A stretch of DNA of 64,000 nucleotides from Nitrospirales bacterium LBB_01 (GCA_004376055.2 CP049016.1:1612001-1676000), one strand, 5' to 3'; shown: positions 18,504-27,703, counted from the stretch's first letter. Program-made: numbers and translations. Notes: generated by a model not told the origin, from the sequence alone.

Positions 18504-19148
18504 CTATGAAATCTCAACTTCAGCCGGCTCTATGATAAATACATTTCTCCCCTGTTGGAGCTCAGGCAATTTGTTTTCACTAAGCCGCCACCCGGAGTGT
18601 ATTACCCTGCCGGTAAAAGGCGGATTTGCTCCGACATTTCCGGTTAAGGTGACAGATGATGGATCAAAGCCCGCTGAGATCGTTACCCTCTGTCCCTCCA
18701 TCTGCTCCATCACAGGTTCCACTGTGAGATACTCAACGAGAGCCTGTTTACAGCCGCGATGAATGCTCCGCACTGCTTGTCCGATTTGTGAGTCCGTAAA
18801 ATCGCTGATATCCTCTTGCAGAAAATCTATAAGCCGTCCCTTTTTCTGTAACACTGAAAGCACCTGTGCAACCTTTGCATCATATAGGGCTTTAGAGTTG
18901 ATATCAGGTTGCTTTGGCTTCTTATCCTCTACAGAGTCCGAAGCTTTTCCTTTGTTTAGTAAGAAAACCACTACCCCGTATATGACAGAGGATATCAACA
19001 CTCCAAATAATGCAAACAGTATAACAATAATTTTAGTGCTAACCATGCTTATACCTGTGACAATCAACGCCGCAGAAACCATACTCGCAGTGATAATAAT
19101 AGTTATTAATACAAACAGCTGTTTTTTATCTATTAACTGGTTTCCCAT
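18504..19148 (-). CDS. DUF2760-domain membrane protein, Hsp70 partner
   Basis: 214 residues from this start: two hydrophobic helices (about 10-60), a basic linker and a DUF2760 domain (about 75-214) with SVLQKKGRLIDFLQEDI. The ATG at 19148 is preferred to the ATG at 19190 because AAAGGAGA stands about 10 nt upstream. It is transcribed before the Hsp70 gene with about 66 nt between them. The conserved pairing suggests that it recruits or regulates the Hsp70 at the membrane; the mechanism is unknown. Confidence 0.8.
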   Translation of the reverse strand: MGNQLIDKKQLFVLITIIITASMVSAALIVTGISMVSTKIIVILFALFGVLISSVIYGVVVFLLNKGKASDSVEDKKPKQPDINSKALYDAKVAQVLSVLQKKGRLIDFLQEDISDFTDSQIGQAVRSIHRGCKQALVEYLTVEPVMEQMEGQRVTISAGFDPSSVTLTGNVGANPPFTGRVIHSGWRLSENKLPELQQGRNVFIIEPAEVEIS

Positions 19149-19335
19149 AAGTAGAAATCTCCTTTTACAACACAAATTCATATCCAGCAACCGGTTAACT
19201 ATGCTAAATGAAAGATAGCACCTTTGTCAATGTTGAGTTTATCCAGCTCTATATATGAGTTTTCTTTTAAAACAACTTTAATATATTATATGAACATATA
19301 TGAATGTTCTTATAATAGTTGAAAAGAGGTAGTGC

Positions 19336-20424
19336 ATGAGAATAGTTTTAGTAGCAGGAGCAAGGCCGAATTTCATGAAAATAGCGCCTCTTATTCATGA
19401 GATGAACAAACTTGATTTTTGTGACTACATACTGGTTCACACCGGACAGCATTATGATTATCAGATGTCGCGTGTGTTTTTTGAGGAGTTTAAAATACCT
19501 GAGCCTAATTATTTTTTGAATGTGGGGTCTGGCAGCCATGCCGTTCAGACGGCTAAAATCATGATGGAATTTGAGCGCGTCTGTATCAGTGAGCTTCCCG
19601 AGATGGTAGTGGTCGTTGGAGACGTTAACTCCACTTTGGCCTGTGCTCTTACTGCAAAGAAACTCAATCTGAAAGCCGCACACGTAGAGGCCGGGCTTAG
19701 AAGCGGCGATATGACTATGCCAGAGGAGATAAACAGGATTGTTACCGACTCAATCTCAGACTATCTGTTTGCGTCGGAAAAAAGCGGCATTACCAATCTT
19801 AAAAAAGAGGGAAAATCTGACGAGCAGATATTTTTCGTAGGCAATGTTATGATTGATACCTTGTTTCTTCAACTTGAGGCTCTCAAGAATTCAGAAATAA
19901 ATGATACATGGCATTTAGAGAAAAAAAGATATGGCGTAGTAACTTTGCACCGTCCCTCTAACGTTGATACCAAAGAGGTTTGTAGTGGCATAGTGGATTC
20001 CCTGATTGAAATCTCAACAGATATGGAACTAATATTTCCGGTTCATCCGCGGACAAGAAAGAATTTTGAGGATTTTGGACTCATTGGCAAAATTGAAAAG
20101 TCACGGATACGCTTAAAACAGCCTCTTTCTTACAGTGAATTTCTAAGATATTGGAAAGACGCTGCAATTGTGCTTACCGATAGTGGAGGACTTCAGGAGG
20201 AGACCACAGTTTTGGGCATACCGTGTTTTACGTTAAGAGACAACACAGAGCGCCCAATAACCGCTGAAATTGGCACAAATATAATTGTTGGCAATAAAAA
20301 GGATTCCATAATGCGCGCTTATGGCGATTTCAAAGCTGGTATTTTAAAAACCGGCACAGTACCTGACCTCTGGGACGGCAAAGCTGCACAGAGGATTGTA
20401 AATATCTTAATAGACAAGTTATAA
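19336..20424 (+). CDS. wecB: UDP-N-acetylglucosamine 2-epimerase (non-hydrolysing)
   Basis: 362 residues. Interconverts UDP-GlcNAc and UDP-ManNAc for surface polysaccharides. Family segments: GARPNFMKIAPLIHEM at the N-terminus, LVHTGQHYDYQMS, VVGDVNSTLA, AHVEAGLRSGD, PEEINRIVTD, VTLHRPSNVD and LTDSGGLQEE, with the catalytic Asp, Glu and His positions kept. Ribosome site GAGGT. First gene of the polysaccharide block ending at 26299. Confidence 0.95.
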   Translation: MRIVLVAGARPNFMKIAPLIHEMNKLDFCDYILVHTGQHYDYQMSRVFFEEFKIPEPNYFLNVGSGSHAVQTAKIMMEFERVCISELPEMVVVVGDVNSTLACALTAKKLNLKAAHVEAGLRSGDMTMPEEINRIVTDSISDYLFASEKSGITNLKKEGKSDEQIFFVGNVMIDTLFLQLEALKNSEINDTWHLEKKRYGVVTLHRPSNVDTKEVCSGIVDSLIEISTDMELIFPVHPRTRKNFEDFGLIGKIEKSRIRLKQPLSYSEFLRYWKDAAIVLTDSGGLQEETTVLGIPCFTLRDNTERPITAEIGTNIIVGNKKDSIMRAYGDFKAGILKTGTVPDLWDGKAAQRIVNILIDKL

Positions 20425-20530
20425 TACACGTAAGTAGTTGTGGTGTGAGTTGATGCGCTTGTGAAAACGTAACCGCCGGTTGCGTAGCTATTGAAAGTTG
20501 TCTTGACCTTGTTGGTTCGGGGGGTGTAGA

Positions 20531-22216
20531 GTGTTTTTACGTAATCGGAAAAATATTTTGATTGATTTTCCAGGCGTTTTGACTGTTATTTTCACACTGC
20601 GTTATCTTAAACCAGTTCAGATTTACGGTCGTGCCTTATATGCCTTAAAACGTCAGTTCTATCGCGTCAATGGGCTTACTGTGCTGCGGAAAAAAGCTGT
20701 AGAACTTAAACCAACACTAAAGCCGCCTCAGGAAACCAATATTACATTTGATTTTTTAAATGTAAAAGAGACCTACCCTGTTGATTCCATCAAGTGGGTT
20801 GACAACACGAAGGAAAAACTCTGGCGATATAACCTGCATTACTTTGATTTCCTTCTTAAAAATAACAATACAAAGGACATTGAAAAACTGTATGTGGTTT
20901 TGGACTGGATAGAAAACAATGCTGATGACACCACTGAGGCATGGGAGCCGTTTGTCATCTCTAAGAGAATAGTTAACTGGACAAAGTGGCTTAAAGAATT
21001 AAAGTATAACTTTAGCAATGATGATAAAATCAGGCAGATTATATATGAATCCATCAGTTTGCAGTGCAGGCGGCTGTATCACGACATAGAGTACCACATT
21101 CAGGCAAACCATCTTTTTGAAAATCTGAAGGCTCTTTTTCTTACTGCAGAGTTTTTAATAGAAAAAGACTATAAGGTAAACCACTTTTTAAATCAGTTGA
21201 TTTTTAGCGCCAAAGAGCTGACAATAGAGATTAATGAACAGATTCTTGATGACGGCGGTCACTACGAACTGACCCCCATGTACCATGAGCAAATTCTGTC
21301 CGGTATGATGGAAATAGAACAGGCCGCTGCCGATGCGCTTGAGATTGAGAATTTAAATTTAAATCAAACGGCAGCGCTTGATGAGCTGTATTGCCTGTGC
21401 AGCGTTAAGATTGAAAAGATGAAACGCTGGCTTTCTTTTATGGTGCACCCAGACGGCAAATTTTCCTTATTTAACGACACATCTCTTATAAAACCTATAG
21501 AACTGGATGAGGAACATGAACTAATAAAATATACGGATGGTTTTGGGTTTTTTGAAAATTCCGGTTATTTTATAAGACACTGGGGAGGAGGGTTTTATTT
21601 TATCATAGACTCCGGCAATCCCTCACCGGAGTTTCAACCAGGGCACTCACACTGTGACTCAATGTCATATGAAGTATCGCTTGGCGGTCAAAGGGTGATA
21701 GTGGATACGGGGGTTGGGTCGTATCAGGATCAGTCTATCAGGCACTATTGCAGACGCACCGCAGCTCACAATGTGCCGATGATAGAGGGTGTTGAACAGT
21801 CAGAGATATGGGCTGCATTTAGAATGGGGCGGCGCTCTGGAGTCATAGAAAGAGGCTACAATGTCAGCGCCGACACGTTTTTTTGCTCAATGGCAGACTA
21901 TAACGGAAATATTTTTGTAAGAAAGGTCGTGTTTGAAAAATACTCCTTAACGGTCACCGATGTCCTCAGAAAACGCATATCTGCCGGCGGGTTTAAATCT
22001 CTGATACATATACATCCTGATGTTTTGGTAAAACTTGAAGGCAAAAATAAGGTTTCTCTTTCAACCCCAAAGACTGTGTTTAATATTCTTTCAGACAACG
22101 CTCTCAGCGTCGCTGAGTCAAAGTATTATCCTGAGTTTGGAAGGGAATTAAGTAACAATGTTATCATAGCAGAGCAAAATAGCGGCAGCACGATAAGTTA
22201 TCGGATTAATTTTTAG
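20531..22216 (+). CDS. Heparinase II/III-family protein
   Basis: 561 residues: an N-terminal alpha/alpha toroid (about 60-330, with LWRYNLHYFDFL and QANHLFENLKAL) and a C-terminal heparinase II/III beta-sandwich domain (about 350-550, with FQPGHSHCDSMSYEVSLGG and RRTAAHNVPM). Such proteins sit in exopolysaccharide clusters, where they act as lyases trimming or releasing the polymer. Start GTG after GGGGGGTG. No signal peptide is obvious, so localisation is uncertain. Substrate unknown. Confidence 0.88.
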   Translation: MFLRNRKNILIDFPGVLTVIFTLRYLKPVQIYGRALYALKRQFYRVNGLTVLRKKAVELKPTLKPPQETNITFDFLNVKETYPVDSIKWVDNTKEKLWRYNLHYFDFLLKNNNTKDIEKLYVVLDWIENNADDTTEAWEPFVISKRIVNWTKWLKELKYNFSNDDKIRQIIYESISLQCRRLYHDIEYHIQANHLFENLKALFLTAEFLIEKDYKVNHFLNQLIFSAKELTIEINEQILDDGGHYELTPMYHEQILSGMMEIEQAAADALEIENLNLNQTAALDELYCLCSVKIEKMKRWLSFMVHPDGKFSLFNDTSLIKPIELDEEHELIKYTDGFGFFENSGYFIRHWGGGFYFIIDSGNPSPEFQPGHSHCDSMSYEVSLGGQRVIVDTGVGSYQDQSIRHYCRRTAAHNVPMIEGVEQSEIWAAFRMGRRSGVIERGYNVSADTFFCSMADYNGNIFVRKVVFEKYSLTVTDVLRKRISAGGFKSLIHIHPDVLVKLEGKNKVSLSTPKTVFNILSDNALSVAESKYYPEFGRELSNNVIIAEQNSGSTISYRINF

Positions 22217-22428
22217 AAAATGGTTTTATACCGCTATCCATTCCTTTTTACATAATATGGCATATTTACATAAATACTGTCAAAGTATATGTAATAGCTA
22301 CTCTTTTTATGTCAAAGACAACATTCACTTTTTCAGTCCCTCAATTTGACAAATAAGCAATAAATTATTATATTATTAATGCAAGATTTGTGAAAAGCTT
22401 AGAGTCAGCAGAGAAATGAAAGAAACAA
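22217..22428. other. Intergenic region
   Basis: About 210 AT-rich bases between the heparinase-like gene and the small gene pair. No ORF, hairpin terminator or clear promoter recognised. Confidence 0.4.
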
Positions 22429-22743
22429 ATGATATGGCTTGATGATGTGCTCAAAAGGAAAATACGCCTTACCGATGAGCGTTTAAAGCATATTGAGGCC
22501 GTTCACCCTGAAATGTTTCAGCAGTTTGATAAAATAAAAGATACCTTGGCAGAACCTGACATAGTTGTCAGATCAATATCAGATTCGCATGTAGAATTGT
22601 TTTACCGATATTACATGTTTACTCCGGTAGGTGTAAAATATATGTGCGTTGTGGTAAAACAAGGAGAGAACGATTTTTTTGTTATAACATCCTATTTTAC
22701 AGATACCATTAAGAGAGGGGTGATATTGTGGGAGAAGAAATAA
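22429..22743 (+). CDS. Small BECR-fold nuclease-like protein (PBECR-type)
   Basis: 104 residues: RLTDERLKHIEAVHPEM, then DTLAEPDIVVRS, ELFYRYYMF, KYMCVVVKQGENDFFVITSYFTD and a C-terminal IKRGVILWEK. This order of helix and strands with conserved His and Tyr resembles small barnase/EndoU/RelE-like (PBECR) nuclease families. It overlaps the next gene by 16 nt, an arrangement seen in toxin-antitoxin pairs. Toxicity is inference. Confidence 0.55.
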   Translation: MIWLDDVLKRKIRLTDERLKHIEAVHPEMFQQFDKIKDTLAEPDIVVRSISDSHVELFYRYYMFTPVGVKYMCVVVKQGENDFFVITSYFTDTIKRGVILWEKK

Positions 22744-22943
22744 AAGTATGGTATGACAAAGAGGGCGATTATCTTGAGGTCGTCTTTAAGCAGGAGCCTG
22801 GTTATTTCAAAGAGACAGACAATGATGCCGTAATGGAAAAAGTTAATAGTGAAGGAAACATTATTGGATTTTCCATAATGAAAGTTAGTACATTAAACGA
22901 TGAAAAACCGCTGTCAATAGGATTAAAGGCGCGTATTGCTTAG
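22728..22943 (+). CDS. DUF2283-family small protein
   Basis: 71 residues matching the DUF2283 pattern: KVWYDKEGDYLEVVF, a short hairpin, then VNSEGNIIGFSIM. GTG start inside the end of the preceding gene. DUF2283 proteins are frequent second members of small two-gene modules with putative nucleases or DUF4258 proteins; an antitoxin role has been proposed from context only. Confidence 0.7.
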   Translation: MGEEIKVWYDKEGDYLEVVFKQEPGYFKETDNDAVMEKVNSEGNIIGFSIMKVSTLNDEKPLSIGLKARIA

Positions 22944-23019
22944 GCTTTGTTGATATTTTTAAGCGCTTTGTTTCTTGTAAACCCACTTTACAACCCTAAA
23001 TTCACCCTGCATTTTCACC

Positions 23020-23049
23020 TTGACGCTATTTATTGTCAATCTGTACAAT
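23020..23049 (+). promoter_or_regulatory. Sigma70-type promoter for GT4 gene
   Basis: TTGACG (23020-23025), 18-nt spacer, TACAAT (23044-23049). The ATG at 23048 lies inside the -10 box, so the ATG at 23057, 7 nt beyond it, is the likely start. Confidence 0.55.
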
Positions 23050-23056
23050 GAATAAA

Positions 23057-24301
23057 ATGAAGAAGATAAAAATACTGTTTTTTTCGGAGAATTTTCCACC
23101 TGAAGTAAATGCCGCCTCTACACGGGTGTATGAGCGGGCATGTTATTGGGTTAAGTGGGGACATGACGTCACGGTGATAACCTGTGCTCCCAACTTTCCT
23201 CAGGGACGGCTCTACCCGGGGTACAAAAACAAGTGGCATCAGGTTGAGCATATGGACGGAATTCGTGTAGTACGAGTTAAAACCTTTATTAGCAAAAACG
23301 AGGGTGTTGCGCTACGAACTCTGGATTTCCTCTCTTACAACGTAACTGCTGTTGCAGCCGCCCTTTTTGAAAAGAAACCTGATGTCGCAATTTCAACGTC
23401 TCCGCAGTTTTTTGCGGCAGTTGCCGGATGGATGGTGTCTGAGGCACGCGGGGTGCCGTTTATCTTTGAGCTTGGTGATTTGTGGCCTGCCTCAATTGCC
23501 GCAGTTGGAGTCATGAAGCGTGGAAATGTCCTTTTAAAAATGGTTGAAAAAATGGAGCTTTACCTATATGATAGAGCGGCTCATGTGGTCTCCCTTACAA
23601 ACTCATTTAAAGATGATTTAGTAAGGAGAGGTGTTCCAGAGGAAAAAATAACTGTGGTAATTAACGGCGTGGATTTGCCGCGCTATGCTCCCATACCTAA
23701 AGACCCTGAGCTAATGAACGCCCTTGCCCTTGATGGCAAATTCGTGGTTGGTTATATTGGCACTCAAGGCGCTGCTCACGGTCTTGAAAATGTTATTGAG
23801 GCGGCTAAAATACTAAAAGACCGCAATGAGAACGAAATCTGTTTTCTTTTTGTTGGAACAGGCTCGGAACATGAAAAACTTAAAGCAAAAGTTGAACATT
23901 TTAATCTTACAAATGTGCTTTTTGTACCGGCAAAACCTAAAGCTGAGATGCCGCGATATTGGAGTCTTTGCAATGTTGCACTGGTTCACTTAAAAGACTC
24001 ACCGGTGTTTAAAACCGTGATACCCTCTAAGATGTTTGAGGCTATGGGAATGGGACTGCCCCTTATGGTCGTATCTCCTGACGGTGAGGCCAGTGCAATT
24101 GTAGAAAAAGAAAATTGCGGACTTTGGTGTCCTGCAGGAAACCCTCAGATATTGTGCGACAAGGTCTTGTTTCTAAAAGAAAACCCTGCTGAGCTCAAAG
24201 TTTTTTCTACTAAGAGTTTCGATGCTTCTCAAAGATATACGAGAGAGATACAGGCTGAAAAAATGATAGCAGTGATAGAAGAGATTCTTTTAAGACTATA
24301 A
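23057..24301 (+). CDS. Glycosyltransferase family 4 (WbuB-like)
   Basis: 414 residues from MKKIKILFFSENFPPEVNAAS, the usual N-terminus of WbuB-type GT4 enzymes. Two Rossmann domains: acceptor side (to about 190) and a nucleotide-sugar side with VVGYIGTQGAAHGLENVIEA and the EX7E-like region IPSKMFEAMGMGLPLMV. No membrane helix is obvious apart from a hydrophobic N-terminal strand. It probably adds a sugar during surface-glycan repeat synthesis together with the epimerase and initiating transferase that follow. Donor sugar not determinable. Confidence 0.9.
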   Translation: MKKIKILFFSENFPPEVNAASTRVYERACYWVKWGHDVTVITCAPNFPQGRLYPGYKNKWHQVEHMDGIRVVRVKTFISKNEGVALRTLDFLSYNVTAVAAALFEKKPDVAISTSPQFFAAVAGWMVSEARGVPFIFELGDLWPASIAAVGVMKRGNVLLKMVEKMELYLYDRAAHVVSLTNSFKDDLVRRGVPEEKITVVINGVDLPRYAPIPKDPELMNALALDGKFVVGYIGTQGAAHGLENVIEAAKILKDRNENEICFLFVGTGSEHEKLKAKVEHFNLTNVLFVPAKPKAEMPRYWSLCNVALVHLKDSPVFKTVIPSKMFEAMGMGLPLMVVSPDGEASAIVEKENCGLWCPAGNPQILCDKVLFLKENPAELKVFSTKSFDASQRYTREIQAEKMIAVIEEILLRL

Positions 24302-24343
24302 CATTTAAAATAACATTCCCTTTAATTTGTGGAGGTTAAACAG

Positions 24344-25327
24344 GTGAGACTGAGCAGGGTCTTAGTGACAGGAGCAAACGGTTTTATTGGGCGCGCTGTG
24401 TGCCCGTTTTTGGAAAACGCTGGATTTAACGTAAGGGCCGCCGTGAGAAATCTTAATGACAGTGTCAGAGAAATTCTGCCTGATGTCAAGGACTTCTGCG
24501 AAATAAAAGACATCGGCCCGGATGCCGTCTTTGGGGATGCCTTAAACGGCGTTGATGCTGTAGTACACCTTGCAGCAAGAGTTCATGTAATGAAAGAGTC
24601 GGCAATTGACCCGCTTGTTGAGTTTAGAAAAGTAAACACCATTGGAACAAAACGTCTGTATGAAGAGGCAATGGCTAATGGAGTAAAAAAATTTATTTTC
24701 ATAAGTACAGTTAAAGTTAATGGTGAGAAAACAAATGGTAACCCATTTACAGAACACGATATGCCATATCCACAGGACTCCTATTCCTCATCAAAACTTG
24801 AAGCTGAGGAAATTCTCACTGAACTTGCAGCGCATGACTCGCCAACAGCAGTAACCATATTGCGCATCCCTCTTGTCTATGGGCCGTTTGTTAAAGGGAA
24901 TTTTTTAAGGCTTCTCAAAATTGCCTCTAAAAACATTCCTCTCCCTCTTGGAGGCATTAACAACCGCAGGAGCATGTTGTATGTTGGTAATCTTGCAAGC
25001 GCCATAGAGGCCTCTATACATGATTTAGGCGAGGGAGTTAAAACTTTCATGGTTAGTGATGATGTGGACGTCTCAACACCTGAGCTTATCACGATGATTT
25101 CAAAGGAGATGGGCAAGTCCCCCATATTGTTGCCCTTCCCTACCCCGCTATTGCGGCTTGTTGGTGCATTAACCGGATTTAGCGATGAGCTTGACAGGCT
25201 GCTTGGCTCTCTCACTGTCTCCACATACAGGATAAAACTTGACCTAAACTGGAGTCCTCCTTATGAGGTTTCTTACGGCATACGAGACATGGTTCAGTGG
25301 TTTACCGGCATGGCTAGCACGGATTAA
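24344..25327 (+). CDS. NAD-dependent epimerase/dehydratase (extended SDR)
   Basis: 327 residues of the UDP-glucose 4-epimerase-like SDR family. Nucleotide-binding VLVTGANGFIGRAV (GxxGxxG), VVHLAARVHVM, ISTVKVNG and the active-site YSSSK (YxxxK) are present. Start GTG at 24344 was chosen because GGAGG stands 7 nt upstream, and because the fold begins there. It sits between a GT4 enzyme and a polyprenyl-phosphate sugar transferase, an arrangement typical of O-antigen/exopolysaccharide loci. The sugar substrate is unknown. Confidence 0.9.
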   Translation: MRLSRVLVTGANGFIGRAVCPFLENAGFNVRAAVRNLNDSVREILPDVKDFCEIKDIGPDAVFGDALNGVDAVVHLAARVHVMKESAIDPLVEFRKVNTIGTKRLYEEAMANGVKKFIFISTVKVNGEKTNGNPFTEHDMPYPQDSYSSSKLEAEEILTELAAHDSPTAVTILRIPLVYGPFVKGNFLRLLKIASKNIPLPLGGINNRRSMLYVGNLASAIEASIHDLGEGVKTFMVSDDVDVSTPELITMISKEMGKSPILLPFPTPLLRLVGALTGFSDELDRLLGSLTVSTYRIKLDLNWSPPYEVSYGIRDMVQWFTGMASTD

Positions 25328-25336
25328 GCTAAGACG

Positions 25337-26299
25337 ATGTTATTTTTCTCATCTGCTGCAATAGCATTTTTGTTTGCCTTTCTGATATGGAAACAAGGAT
25401 TTAGATTTTCACTTGTTGACATACCAAACGCAAGAAGTTCACATGCGCACCCTACCCCAAGAGGCGGCGGGCTTGGAATAGCAGTTTCAGTTTTAATCTA
25501 TGGATTAATGTTAGTAAATAACAACTGGTTGGCGCTGATAATATTTGCAATGGGTGTGCTTGGATTTTTAGAGGATATATTTAGTTTATCCACGATGTTA
25601 CGGCTAATAATTCAATTAACACTTTCGATTCTTATGGTTTATATCACACTTGGCGCTCCGCACACACCAGTTGAAATTCTACTTTTTATTTTCTGGTGTA
25701 TTTTTTTAACTGCCACTGCAAACTTTTACAATTTCATGGACGGAATAAACGGGATAGCAGGTGTCACCGGAGTGCTAAGTTTTCTCTTTATGGCGTTTTA
25801 TGCGTTTTTAGGCGCTATGCAATACGATTGTGCTCTCCTTGCTGTGATACTTTGTGGGGCTTGTGCCGGGTTTTTACCGCTTAATTTTCCTAAAGGAAAG
25901 GTATTTATGGGTGATGTTGGAAGCCTCCTTCTTGGTTTTGCTTTTGCCTTTATGGTCATGAAAATGTCAACATCTGTTGGCACATTTATGTGTCTGTCAA
26001 TGTTTCTTTGCACTTTTTATGCCGACAGTTTTGTGACGATTTATTATCGTTTTAGTTTAGGAGAGAGTTTGACACAGGCTCACAGACGCCACCTGTATCA
26101 GTACATGAGTAACGAGCTTGCCATGCCGCATTGGAAAGTCACGCTCCTCTATGGAGTGGTACAAATCATTGTGGGCTTTATCGCTTTGTATTTGATACGC
26201 GATACATTAGCATGGCAAGTCGCCCTCTTCACAGGATTTTCCATACTCTTTATAGCCACATATTATCTGATAAAAAGGATTCCAAAAAAAATTTCTTGA
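25337..26299 (+). CDS. Undecaprenyl-phosphate N-acetylaminosugar-1-phosphate transferase (WecA/MraY superfamily)
   Basis: 320 residues with about ten membrane helices. Conserved cytoplasmic motifs: PNARSSHAHPTPRGGG, GFLEDI, NFYNFMDGINGIAG, VFMGDVGSLLLGF and the HRRHLYQ loop. It would transfer a sugar-1-phosphate to undecaprenyl phosphate, starting glycan repeat assembly. The WbpL-like subgroup is suggested by the companion GT4 and epimerase. It ends next to a promoter-like element. Confidence 0.93.
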   Translation: MLFFSSAAIAFLFAFLIWKQGFRFSLVDIPNARSSHAHPTPRGGGLGIAVSVLIYGLMLVNNNWLALIIFAMGVLGFLEDIFSLSTMLRLIIQLTLSILMVYITLGAPHTPVEILLFIFWCIFLTATANFYNFMDGINGIAGVTGVLSFLFMAFYAFLGAMQYDCALLAVILCGACAGFLPLNFPKGKVFMGDVGSLLLGFAFAFMVMKMSTSVGTFMCLSMFLCTFYADSFVTIYYRFSLGESLTQAHRRHLYQYMSNELAMPHWKVTLLYGVVQIIVGFIALYLIRDTLAWQVALFTGFSILFIATYYLIKRIPKKIS

Positions 26300-26355
26300 C
26301 AAATTTTTTTACATTATATCAAAGTCATTTCCATCACATGCAGTGAGGGGGTCCT
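26296..26355 (+). promoter_or_regulatory. Promoter-leader element, copy A
   Basis: TTGACAAATTTTTT at 26296 followed by an AT-rich -10 region (TATATC/TATCAA near 26315-26322) and the tract CATCACATGCAGTGAGGGGG. It is similar in order and sequence to 27256-27320, on the other side of the toxin-antitoxin genes. The -35 matches consensus exactly; spacing to the -10 is short here (13-15 nt), so activity of this copy is doubtful. Confidence 0.5.
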
Positions 26356-26538
26356 AATTTTACTATTCTTTTCGTTATAATTCTGACCAACCCACGTGCA
26401 CTTGACCTTATTGCTAAGCTCTTAGACCTCGCTAAGTAAACCTGACACAAACAACGACTGATTATATTCTGTGTGGCGTGTTGAACAATACAATTAATGG
26501 TATAATAAACAATCACACATGAAAGGGAGGTTTCAGAT

Positions 26539-26790
26539 ATGACCACAACGATTAAAGCCCGAATATCACACGGAGTGATAGAGCCTCTGGAGGAAATGGA
26601 TTTTCCGGAGGGGAAAGAAGTGTTTATTACCATTACTGAAATTCCCGCCAATAATGAAGTTGCTGATTTAAACAAAGCTGATATTTGGGAAAATGACCCT
26701 TTATTCACACTGGCTGGGATATTTGATAGTGGATTAGGGGATCTGGCAGAAGAACATGATAAGTATCTTTATTGTCAAAAAGATAAGTAG
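26539..26790 (+). CDS. DUF104 (AF2212-like) antitoxin
   Basis: 83 residues starting TTTIKARISHGVIEPLEEMDFPEGKEVFI, the classic DUF104 swapped-hairpin barrel. These proteins pair with VapC-type PIN toxins. Ribosome site GGGAGG 8 nt before the ATG, with TATAAT at about 26502 suggesting its own promoter. The toxin gene follows after 6 nt. Confidence 0.88.
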   Translation: MTTTIKARISHGVIEPLEEMDFPEGKEVFITITEIPANNEVADLNKADIWENDPLFTLAGIFDSGLGDLAEEHDKYLYCQKDK

Positions 26791-26796
26791 TAGGAT

Positions 26797-27216
26797 ATGC
26801 GTGTCGTTTTTGTTGATACCAGTGCGTTAGTGGCGTTTTTCGATAAAGCTGACCAGCATCATCCAGCAGCCGTAGAGAAAATGGAAAACATTAAACGTAC
26901 GCAATTAACGCTTCTCCTGACAGATTTTGTATTTGACGAGACTATTACCGCTGTTGTGAAAAAAATTAATCAAAAAACAGCAGTTAAAATGGGAGAGTTT
27001 CTTTTAAGTAGTAATATCATAGAGTTTGTATGGCTTACGGAAACGCTTAAAGAGAGAGCTTGGGAGTACTTCAAAAAATATACAGACAAGATTTATTCTT
27101 TTACAGATTGTACAAGTTTTGTATTGATGGAAGACAGAGGGTTACAGCATTACTTCTCTTTTGACGAGGATTTTAAAAGAGCTGGGTTTATTGAGTTTAC
27201 CCACGAGGTTATATAA
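26797..27216 (+). CDS. vapC: PIN-domain ribonuclease toxin (VapC family)
   Basis: 139 residues with the PIN acidic residues: D7 in FVDTSALVAF, E48 in FVFDETIT, D104 in YSFTDCTSFVLM and D123/D125 in FDEDF. VapC toxins cut tRNA or rRNA in a Mg-dependent way and are held inactive by the cognate antitoxin, here the upstream DUF104 protein. Length and gene order are normal; nothing indicates decay. Confidence 0.9.
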   Translation: MRVVFVDTSALVAFFDKADQHHPAAVEKMENIKRTQLTLLLTDFVFDETITAVVKKINQKTAVKMGEFLLSSNIIEFVWLTETLKERAWEYFKKYTDKIYSFTDCTSFVLMEDRGLQHYFSFDEDFKRAGFIEFTHEVI

Positions 27217-27255
27217 GAAACCAAATAAATTCTCTTGCTCCTAATATTTTTTCCC

Positions 27256-27320
27256 TTGACAAACTTTTTCAACGTGTGATATATTTTCCTCATCACAGGC
27301 AGTGGAGGGGGGTGCTAAAG
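27256..27320 (+). promoter_or_regulatory. Promoter-leader element, copy B
   Basis: TTGACA (27256-27261), 18-nt spacer, TATATT (27280-27285), then CATCACAGGCAGTGGAGGGG. A near-consensus sigma70 promoter; its leader resembles copy A at 26296. If active, its transcript would run through the (TCTA)n tract and a dispersed repeat for about 490 nt before the S74 gene. Confidence 0.6.
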
Positions 27321-27369
27321 CGTTTATGTTTTATAGTTCTCTAAAAAATATGCAATTAATCGTGGTATC

Positions 27370-27408
<39 letters not shown>

Positions 27409-27571
27409 GGCCGCGAAACCTGTCATCTGTCTCAAGAAACAAAACACACCTTAACAACCCACACTGTAACAGAACCCAATTCACACAAAGCTTTGCCATT
27501 TTGGGCTGATGGTGGACTTTTGTCCTGTTTAACCTGTGACAACACATTCTTTAAAATGGAAGGAAAAAAGA
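27409..27571. other. Non-coding stretch between microsatellite and repeat
   Basis: About 160 bases with no coding signal. With the elements at 27256, 27370, 27572 and 27704 it forms a 569-base gene-free region upstream of the S74 gene. Confidence 0.5.
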
Positions 27572-27690
27572 CTGGATTCCCGATCGGGGTCGGGAATGAC
27601 AAAGGAGGGCGTCATTCCTGCTACAGGGGAATCCCCATTGGGGAGGTCATTCCTTTTCCTTTCTTGTCATTCCTGCGCAGGCAGGAATCC
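27572..27690. repeat. Dispersed double-hairpin repeat, copy 2
   Basis: CTGGATTCCCG...CGGGAATGAC at the left and GTCATTCCTGC...GCAGGAATCC at the right, as in the copy at 3836. The centre holds an extra partial unit (CATTCCTGCTACAGGGGAATCC), making this the longest copy. Confidence 0.85.
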
Positions 27691-27703
27691 ATTCCTTTAC
27701 AAA

